Assembly (NCBI RefSeq): GCF_011516635.5
Contig: NZ_CP096255.1
Span: forward strand, 3,656,501-3,720,500
DNA from: Bradyrhizobium barranii subsp. apii
GTDB lineage: Bacteria > Pseudomonadota > Alphaproteobacteria > Rhizobiales > Xanthobacteraceae
Direction: 5' to 3'
Length of the DNA: 64,000 nt
Shown one piece after another: positions 58,831 through 64,000 of this stretch. Each line of letters begins with the position of its first letter. The stretch's first letter is position 1. A program made the translations under genes and the position numbers. A model generated the notes under the pieces. It was not told where the DNA came from and made no database searches. It saw only the letters and a program-made list of their open reading frames with translations.

Positions 58831-59712
58831 ATGACCGACGCCCCCGCCTACGTGCCGCCCAAAGTCTGGACCTGGAACAAGGAGAACGGCGGGCAGTTCG
58901 CCAGCATCAACCGCCCCATTGCCGGCGCGACCCACGACAAGGAGCTGCCGGTCGGCAAGCATCCCTTCCAGCTCTATTCGCTGGCGACGCCGAATGGCGT
59001 GAAGGTCACGGTAATGCTGGAGGAGCTGCTGGCGCTCGGCCACAAGGGCGCCGAATACGATGCCTGGCTGATCAGGATCGGCAATGGCGACCAGTTCGGC
59101 AGCGGCTTTGTCGACATCAACCCGAACTCGAAAATTCCCGCGCTGGTGGACCGCTCCGGTCCCGAGCCTGTCCGGGTGTTCGAATCCGGCTCGATCCTGG
59201 TCTACCTCGCCGAGAAGTTCGGCGCCTTCCTGCCGAAGGACATCAAGAGCCGCACCGAAGCGATGTCCTGGCTGTTCTGGCAGATGGGCAGCGCGCCCTA
59301 TCTCGGCGGCGGTTTCGGTCACTTCTATGCCTACGCGCCGACCAAGATCGAATACGCCATCGACCGCTTTGCGATGGAGGTCAAGCGCCAACTCGACGTG
59401 CTCGACCGGCGCCTCGCCGACAACGAGTACCTCGCGGGCAAGGAGTACACGATCGCCGACATCGCGGTGTGGCCCTGGTACGGCGCGCTCGCCAAGGGGC
59501 TGGTCTATGGCGCCGGCGAATTCCTGTCGGTGCAGGACTACAAACACGTGCAGCGCTGGACCGACCAGATCGCCAAGCGTCCGGCCGTCAAGCGCGGCCG
59601 CATGGTCAACCGCGTCTCCGGCGATCCCGCCAGCCAGCTCCACGAGCGGCACGACGCCGGCGATTTCGACACCAAGACGCAGGACAAGATCGGCGAGCCG
59701 GCCGCGACGTAA
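58831..59712 (+). CDS. yghU: Glutathione S-transferase, YghU-like
   Basis: The 293-residue protein has an N-terminal extension (YVPPKVWTWNKENGGQFASINRP) and a thioredoxin-like domain (HPFQLYSLATPNGVKVTVMLEEL). A C-terminal helical domain (LGGGFGHFYAYAPTKIEYAIDRFAMEVKRQLDVLDRRL) is closely similar in plan to E. coli YghU. These proteins bind two glutathione molecules and have disulfide-reductase and weak peroxidase activity. The start at 58831 is preferred over an upstream in-frame ATG because it fits the family N-terminus. Confidence 0.88.
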   Translation: MTDAPAYVPPKVWTWNKENGGQFASINRPIAGATHDKELPVGKHPFQLYSLATPNGVKVTVMLEELLALGHKGAEYDAWLIRIGNGDQFGSGFVDINPNSKIPALVDRSGPEPVRVFESGSILVYLAEKFGAFLPKDIKSRTEAMSWLFWQMGSAPYLGGGFGHFYAYAPTKIEYAIDRFAMEVKRQLDVLDRRLADNEYLAGKEYTIADIAVWPWYGALAKGLVYGAGEFLSVQDYKHVQRWTDQIAKRPAVKRGRMVNRVSGDPASQLHERHDAGDFDTKTQDKIGEPAAT

Positions 59713-59723
59713 ACGGTGCTCGC

Positions 59724-59870
59724 TTCACCTCTCCCCGCTTGCGGGGAGAGGTCGAATTCGATCAAAGATCGAATTCGGGTGAGGGGGACTTTCCGCGAGT
59801 CCAACTCACACTGTTTTCTCGGAAGCAGCCCCTCACCCCAGCCCTCTCCCCGTAAGAACGGGGCGAGGGA
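59724..59870. repeat. Dispersed palindromic repeat, family D (copy with internal GATC-rich hairpin)
   Basis: TCACCTCTCCCCGCTTGCGGGGAGAGGT at the left, GAATTCGATCAAAGATCGAATTC in the middle (a perfect 10-bp stem) and CCCCTCACCCCAGCCCTCTCCCCGTAAGAACGGGGCGAGG at the right. It lies between the YghU-like and flavin reductase genes, which converge. Confidence 0.85.
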
Positions 59871-59885
59871 GCGCGATGGCGCGGC

Positions 59886-60503
59886 CTACTTCCTCTTCGC
59901 CCCTTCCGCGGCCGGAAACACCACGCGATCATCCGTGCGGCAGTAGCGGTCGGCGAACATGCGGCCGATCGGGTGATAGCGGTCCATGTGCACCCGCATC
60001 GCCTTGTCGTCCCACAGCTCGTCGCGGATATGGAAGTGGATGCCTTCGCCCATGATCAGCCGGCGATCGTCGTTGACGTCGATCATCTTCCAGAGCTTGC
60101 ACTCCATCGCCCAGGGCGTGTCGGCGAGCCGCGGCACGGCGATCTTCGCCGACGGTGCGAGCTTCAGCCCGAGATAGTCAGGCTCGCCCACTTCAGGGGG
60201 AAAGTCGCCGCTGCTCTCGTGCATGGCCTTCGCCAGCGGCTCGTCGGCGAGGTTGACCACGAACTCGCCGGTGCGCTGGATGTTGAGAAACGTGTCCTTG
60301 TCCTGGCCGTTGGGCTTGCGGTTCGCCGCGAACATGCACAGCGGCGGATCTTCGCAGAAGGCGTTGAAGAAGCTGAACGGCGCGGCGTTGACGACGCCGG
60401 TCGGCCCGACCGAGGTCACCCACGCGATCGGCCGTGGCAGGATGAAGGACGTCAGCACCTTGTAGCGCTCGCGTGGCGTCAGGTCGCTGGCGGCGTATTC
60501 CAT
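59886..60503 (-). CDS. Flavin reductase-like domain protein (FMN-binding split barrel)
   Basis: The 205-residue protein fits the flavin reductase-like/FMN-binding split-barrel family: RERYKVLTSFILPRPIAWVTSVGPTGVVNAAPFSFFNAFCEDPPLCMFAANRKPNGQDKDTFLNIQRTGEFVVNLAD. It resembles SnoaL/HpaC-type reductases that supply reduced flavin to monooxygenases. The start MEYAASDL is chosen because the upstream in-frame region lies in a palindromic repeat. The BVMO above uses bound FAD, so a direct partnership is not implied. Confidence 0.85.
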   Translation of the reverse strand: MEYAASDLTPRERYKVLTSFILPRPIAWVTSVGPTGVVNAAPFSFFNAFCEDPPLCMFAANRKPNGQDKDTFLNIQRTGEFVVNLADEPLAKAMHESSGDFPPEVGEPDYLGLKLAPSAKIAVPRLADTPWAMECKLWKMIDVNDDRRLIMGEGIHFHIRDELWDDKAMRVHMDRYHPIGRMFADRYCRTDDRVVFPAAEGAKRK

Positions 60504-60528
60504 GGTGGCTCCGTGGGGGTGAAACTCT

Positions 60529-60623
60529 CGTAGGGTGGGCAAAGCGAAGCGTGCCCACCACTTTCTTGCGAAGCCGCGATGGTGGGCACGGCGCGCGAAG
60601 AGCGCGCCTTTGCCCACCCTACC
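60529..60623. repeat. Dispersed palindromic repeat, family B (copy 2 of 3)
   Basis: CGTAGGGTGGGCAAAGCGAAGCGTGCCCACC ... GGTGGGCACGGCGCG ... GCGCGCCTTTGCCCACCCTACC. The arms are almost identical to the copy at 53916. It lies upstream of the flavin reductase gene and downstream of the acyl-CoA dehydrogenase gene. Confidence 0.9.
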
Positions 60624-60655
60624 GCTCTTCCCGAGCGGGGAGAGGCCAGAGACTT

Positions 60656-61933
60656 TTACGCCATGCTCAGCTCGTGGCGTCCCACCACCATCCAGTGCAC
60701 CTCGTCCGGACCGTCGGCGAAGCGCAGATGGCGGACGTCCTGGTACATCTCGGCGAGCGGGGTCCAGTGCGAGATACCGGTGGCGCCGTGCATCTGGATC
60801 GACTGGTCGATGATCTTGCAGGCGCGCTCCGGCACCATGGCCTTGACCATGGAGACCCAGACGCGGGCCTCCTTGTTGCCGAGCACGTCCATGGCCTTGG
60901 CGGCCTTCAGCACCATCAGCCGCATCGCCTCGATCTCGCAGCGGGCCTGCGCGATGATCTGCATGTTGCCGCCGAGATGGGCGATCTTCTTGCCGAAGGC
61001 CTCACGGGTGAGGCCACGCTGCACCATCAGATCCAGCGCCTTCTCGGCCTTGCCGATGGTGCGCATGCAGTGATGGATGCGGCCCGGGCCGAGGCGGAGC
61101 TGCGAGATCTCGAAGCCGCGGCCTTCGCCGAGCAGCATGTTCTCCTTGGGCACACGGACGTTGTTGAAGCGCATGTGCATGTGGCCGCGCGGGGCGTGGT
61201 CCTGGCCGAACACGTACATGGGCCCGAGCACCTCGACGCCGGGCGTGTCGCGCGGCACCAGGATCTGCGACTGCTGCTTGCTCGGCGCCGCATCCGGATT
61301 GGTCTTCACCATCACGATGAGGATTTTGCAGCGGGGATCGCCGACGCCGGAGATGTAATATTTCTCGCCGTTGATGACCCATTCGTCGCCGACGAGCTTT
61401 GCGGTCGTCGAAATGTTCTTGGCGTCGGAGGAGGCGACGTTCGGCTCGGTCATGACATAGGCCGAACGGATCTCGCCGTTCATCAGCGGCTTCAGCCACT
61501 TCTCCTTCTGCTCCTTGGTGCCGACGCGCTCCAGCACTTCCATGTTGCCGGTGTCCGGCGCCGAACAGTTCATGGTCTCGGAGGCCAGCGGACTCTTGCC
61601 GAGCTCGGAGGCGATATAGGCGTAGTCGAGATTCTTCAGGCCCTGTCCGGTCTCGTCGTCGGGCAGGAAGAAGTTCCAGAGACCTTCCTTCTTGGCCTTG
61701 TTCTTGGCGACCTCGAGCACCTCGAGCTGCTTCGGGGTGAAGCTCCAGCGATCCTGCTTGCCTTCGCCGGCCTTGGCGAATTCGATCGACATCGGCTCGA
61801 CGGTGTCGCGGATGAATTTCCTGACGTGATCGTAGAGCGGCCGGACCTGGTCCGACATGCGCAGATCGTTGAGCTCGTCGCCGGGATTGAGGGTGTAGTT
61901 GGTGGTGCGGGGTATGTAGGCGTGCTTTGTCAT
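60656..61933 (-). CDS. Acyl-CoA dehydrogenase family protein
   Basis: The 425-residue flavoprotein has the acyl-CoA dehydrogenase organisation. An N-terminal helical domain is followed by the FAD/acyl loop AYVMTEPNVASSDAKNISTTAKLVGDEWVINGEKYYISGVGDPRCKILIVMVKT, HMHMRFNNVRVPKENMLLGEGRGFEISQLRLGPGRIHHCMRTIG, and the C-terminal domain with the IQMHGATGISHWTPLAEMYQDVRHLRFADGPDEVH stretch. It resembles ACAD10/11-like enzymes that act on branched or 4-hydroxy acyl-CoA. The start MTKHAYI has a GGGAGGAAC ribosome site. Confidence 0.9.
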   Translation of the reverse strand: MTKHAYIPRTTNYTLNPGDELNDLRMSDQVRPLYDHVRKFIRDTVEPMSIEFAKAGEGKQDRWSFTPKQLEVLEVAKNKAKKEGLWNFFLPDDETGQGLKNLDYAYIASELGKSPLASETMNCSAPDTGNMEVLERVGTKEQKEKWLKPLMNGEIRSAYVMTEPNVASSDAKNISTTAKLVGDEWVINGEKYYISGVGDPRCKILIVMVKTNPDAAPSKQQSQILVPRDTPGVEVLGPMYVFGQDHAPRGHMHMRFNNVRVPKENMLLGEGRGFEISQLRLGPGRIHHCMRTIGKAEKALDLMVQRGLTREAFGKKIAHLGGNMQIIAQARCEIEAMRLMVLKAAKAMDVLGNKEARVWVSMVKAMVPERACKIIDQSIQMHGATGISHWTPLAEMYQDVRHLRFADGPDEVHWMVVGRHELSMA

Positions 61934-62248
61934 TGTTCCTCCCGGGGTCACTGAGATCGCGTTGGGCCGCAGAATAGTCGCAGCGCGGCCAAAGCGCGAG
62001 CGCGCATTTTTTCAGGCGACCCATGCCATGCGATGGAATATCGCGAGCGCGTTTGAAATGTTGTTTGAACGGGGTCGCAGTTTCGGTGTGTCCGCGCGCC
62101 AATCTCCGCTGTCATCGCCCGATTCAATCGGGCGATCCAGTACTCCGTGACGTCTGTGGTTCACCGAGAAGCCGCAGCGTACTGGATTCCCCGCTCCAGT
62201 GCGCAATTGCGCACAAGGCGAGGAATGACAGCGGTGGATGTGGCTGGC
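61934..62248. other. Intergenic region of 315 bases without a gene
   Basis: The first part (61934-62109) shows no recognisable promoter, RNA or coding signal beyond scattered AT-rich bases; it would contain the acyl-CoA dehydrogenase promoter. The rest is the family E repeat at 62110-62230. Confidence 0.6.
62110..62230. repeat. Dispersed palindromic repeat, family E (copy 2 of 2)
   Basis: TGTCATCGCCCGATTCAATCGGGCGATCCAGTACTCCGTGACG ... GCGTACTGGATTCCCCGCTCCAGTGCGCAATTGCGCAC...GAGGAATGACA matches the copy at 42462 in its outer arms, with divergent hairpin tips. Confidence 0.85.
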
Positions 62249-62629
62249 CTAGTTCGCCATCCGATGCATCGCGCAGATCTTGTTGCCGTCGAGGTCGCGC
62301 AAATAAGCGATGTAGAGCTTGTTCCCTGCGCCCTCGCGGATGCCGGGCGGATTCTCGATCGGCGTTCCGCCGGCGGCGACACCGGTGGCGTGCCACTTGT
62401 CGACCTGCTCAGGCGAGTTGGCGGCAAAGCCGATGGTGCTGCCATTCGCACACGTGGCGGCCTCGCCGTTGATCGGCTTCGTCACCGAGAACACGCCGGT
62501 CTTGGTGATGTAGAAGATGCGATGGCCGTCGACCCTGGCCGGGCGCACCTCGAGCGTGCCGAGCAGCTGGTCGTAGAACGCCTTAGCCTTGTCGAGGTCG
62601 TTGGTGCCGATCATGATGTGTGAGAACAT
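62249..62629 (-). CDS. VOC-family protein (glyoxalase/bleomycin-resistance fold)
   Basis: The 126-residue protein has the vicinal-oxygen-chelate fold pattern: MFSHIMIGTNDLDKAKAFYDQLLGTL at the N-terminus with a first metal-ligand His, and RDLDGNKICAMHRM at the C-terminus with a second ligand position. The substrate is unknown; such small proteins include lyases, dioxygenases and binding proteins. It stands alone between two repeats (families E and B). Confidence 0.85.
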   Translation of the reverse strand: MFSHIMIGTNDLDKAKAFYDQLLGTLEVRPARVDGHRIFYITKTGVFSVTKPINGEAATCANGSTIGFAANSPEQVDKWHATGVAAGGTPIENPPGIREGAGNKLYIAYLRDLDGNKICAMHRMAN

Positions 62630-62666
62630 TTGCCCATTCCCCTTCTGCGCTTACAAAAACTAGCAT

Positions 62667-62755
62667 CGTAGGGTGGGCAAAGCGCAGCGTGCCCACCACG
62701 ACAATCTAAAACGCTTATGGTGGGCACGCCGCAAGTGCGGCTTTGCCCACCCTAC
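62667..62755. repeat. Dispersed palindromic repeat, family B (copy 3 of 3)
   Basis: CGTAGGGTGGGCAAAGCGCAGCGTGCCCACC ... GGTGGGCACGCCGCAAGTGCGGCTTTGCCCACCCTAC, upstream of the VOC gene and immediately downstream of the SDR gene stop, both on the minus strand. Confidence 0.9.
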
Positions 62756-62761
62756 AAGAAA

Positions 62762-63541
62762 TCAAAACGCCGTATAGCCGCCGTCGATCACGAACGTATC
62801 CGCGGTGTGATACGACGATGCCTTGCTCATCAGATATACCGCGATGCCGCCGAAATCGCTGGCCTCGCCGAAGCGCCGCATCGGAATGCGCGGCATCACA
62901 TTGGCGACGAACTTCTCGTTGGCCATGATGCCCGCGGTCATGTCGCTCTTGATCCAGCCGGGCAGGATCGCATTCGCGGTGACGCCGTGACGCGCCAGTT
63001 CGACGCCGAGCGCGCGCACCAGCGCGTTGATCGCGGCCTTGGTCGCGGCATAATGCTCGTTGCGCGCCGTGCCGAAGATCGAGGCGAGGCTCGATGTCGC
63101 GACCAGCCGGCCGAAGGGATCGCCGGCATTGGCGCGCTCGGTCATGTGTTTTGCGGCGGCCTGGAACGCGTGGAACACGCCGTCCAGATTGGTCGCAAAC
63201 ATCGTGCGCCACTCTTCCTCGGTGCGCTCGATGAAGGAGCGCCGGCCGCCGCCACCGATGCCGGCATTGGCAAAGCAGCCGTCGACCCGCCCGAAAATGT
63301 CGAGCGTCGCCTTCATCGCGGCATTGACCGAAGCGGGATCGGTGACGTCGCAGACGCGGGTGTCGACCTTGCCGGATAGCCCCGTCATGCTCGCGGCAGC
63401 AGCCTTGTTCTTGTCAGGATTGCGGCCCCAGATCGAGACGTTGCAGCCCTGGCCGGCGAGCGCCTGCGCGATGCCGAGCCCGATACCGCCATTGCCGCCG
63501 GTGATCACGGCGACGCGGCCGCTGAGGTCGAAAAGGTTCAT
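62762..63541 (-). CDS. Classical short-chain dehydrogenase/reductase
   Basis: The 259-residue protein has the SDR signatures TGGNGGIGLGIAQALAGQG (residues 15-33), NAG (ANAGIG), and the catalytic Ser-Tyr-Lys set (SSLAS, HYAATKAAINAL). It would oxidise or reduce a hydroxy- or keto-compound with NAD(P), for example a 3-hydroxyacyl-CoA. The start MNLFDLSGR is chosen over an upstream in-frame start. It is divergent from the enoyl-CoA hydratase gene, with which it may share a pathway. Confidence 0.9.
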   Translation of the reverse strand: MNLFDLSGRVAVITGGNGGIGLGIAQALAGQGCNVSIWGRNPDKNKAAAASMTGLSGKVDTRVCDVTDPASVNAAMKATLDIFGRVDGCFANAGIGGGGRRSFIERTEEEWRTMFATNLDGVFHAFQAAAKHMTERANAGDPFGRLVATSSLASIFGTARNEHYAATKAAINALVRALGVELARHGVTANAILPGWIKSDMTAGIMANEKFVANVMPRIPMRRFGEASDFGGIAVYLMSKASSYHTADTFVIDGGYTAF

Positions 63542-63720
63542 GGCGCGTTTCCTGTTTTTGGCACGGGCGCGCGCCAGCCTGTGCGCGCAAGATTGTGCGA
63601 TACGACGACAAGGTATGTTCGGACCACCATGGACAAGGCCGCGACAAAAATCAAATATGCGCCCCGGCAAAACTAATTCCGGTCTGCGAAACATCGCTAG
63701 TACCAACTGACGAGGAAACC

Positions 63721-64000
63721 ATGCAGTTCAAACACGTCACGCTCGATTTCGATGGTTCGGTCGCGATCCTCCGGCTCGACCATCAGGAGGTGATGAATGC
63801 GGTCTCCATGGACATGCTGGGCGGCCTCTCCGATGCCCTCGACGCGATCGAGGAGAAGAAGGGCGAGGTCCGCTGCGTGGTACTGACCGGCGCGGGGCGG
63901 GCGTTCTGCACCGGTGCGAATCTGCAAGGGCGCAACAACCAGTCGAAGAAGACCAAGGCCGGCCTGACGCTCGAGACCGGCTTTCATCCCTTCCTGCGCC
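63721..64000 (+). CDS. Enoyl-CoA hydratase/isomerase family protein, N-terminal part (3' end outside window)
   Basis: The first 93 residues are present. They show the crotonase signatures SVAILRLDHQEVMNAVSMDML and VRCVVLTGAGRAFCTGANLQG, the oxyanion-hole region. The ATG is preceded by GACGAGGAAACC. The gene starts 179 bases from the divergent SDR gene. The protein would hydrate or isomerise an enoyl-CoA in fatty acid or aromatic degradation; the active-site glutamates lie beyond the window. Confidence 0.9.
   Translation, partial: MQFKHVTLDFDGSVAILRLDHQEVMNAVSMDMLGGLSDALDAIEEKKGEVRCVVLTGAGRAFCTGANLQGRNNQSKKTKAGLTLETGFHPFLR

Noticed and set aside
1..64000. CRISPR arrays, prophage, integrative element borders, replication origin
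   Set aside because: No regularly spaced direct repeats, integrase, phage structural genes or DnaA-box clusters are visible. The only mobile element seen is the IS630 copy.

Overview
The window looks like chromosomal DNA of a Bradyrhizobium-type alphaproteobacterium (Nitrobacteraceae). The evidence is uniformly high GC, closely packed catabolic operons and many LIV/AAP-type solute transporters. A PHA synthase-like gene and a phasin sit beside each other, and at least six families of dispersed palindromic intergenic repeats recur between genes. I see no rRNA, tRNA, CRISPR array, prophage or replication origin. One complete IS630-type element is present.

Layout. 1-4.2 kb: 3' end of a PHA synthase-like hydrolase, a GNAT acetyltransferase, a phasin, a DUF445 membrane protein and a lipase-like hydrolase. 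4.4-10.9 kb: the phenylacetate operon paaX, paaA-B-C-D-E, paaI, paaK. It has two anomalies: paaB carries an apparent one-base deletion near its start, and paaI has no stop codon and runs in frame into paaK. 11-15.5 kb: an MDR-type oxidoreductase, a YeeE/YedE transporter, and an EamA exporter divergent from a MocR regulator broken by an internal deletion. 15.5-21.1 kb: a tight minus-strand operon (ferredoxin, P450, MFS transporter, sulfite-oxidase-like enzyme, hydrolase-OsmC fusion) divergent from a TetR regulator. 21.1-27.6 kb: an amino-acid transporter (AapJ, AapQ, AapM, no ATPase here) with a class III aminotransferase, an Asp/Glu-racemase-like enzyme and an RpiR regulator.

27.7-31.5 kb: a small secreted His/Met-containing peptide, an amidase, an unusual SDR protein and a tartrate dehydrogenase-like enzyme. 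31.7-42.4 kb: a suppressor-of-fused-domain gene, then a probable catabolic unit. In that unit LysR, a Zn amidohydrolase, a 2-hydroxyacid dehydrogenase and an Ldh-family dehydrogenase run leftward, and a DUF1445 protein plus a complete LIV ABC transporter run rightward from a shared promoter region. This is my best candidate for an uncharacterised pathway; an N-carbamoyl or ureide-type substrate is only an inference. 42.6-46.4 kb: an acid-sugar (tetronate) set, otnC divergent from ltnD-otnI-otnK. 46.5-53.9 kb: a chemoreceptor, the IS630 element, and an RND pump with its fusion protein, the IS lying only about 50 bp upstream of the pump gene. 54-64 kb: an oxidative and acyl-CoA gene collection (thiolase-like, nitronate monooxygenase-like, BVMO, YghU-type GST, flavin reductase, acyl-CoA dehydrogenase, VOC protein, SDR, enoyl-CoA hydratase), largely single genes separated by repeats.

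Most gene groups share one logic: a local regulator, an importer or exporter, and enzymes that feed carbon into acyl-CoA or 2-oxoacid metabolism. Short perfect inverted repeats sit in the shared promoter regions of several groups (phasin, paa, MocR/EamA, TetR/P450, RpiR/aap, LysR/DUF1445 and the tartrate dehydrogenase gene) and are listed as candidate operators. All functional calls come from reading motifs by eye; no similarity search was run.
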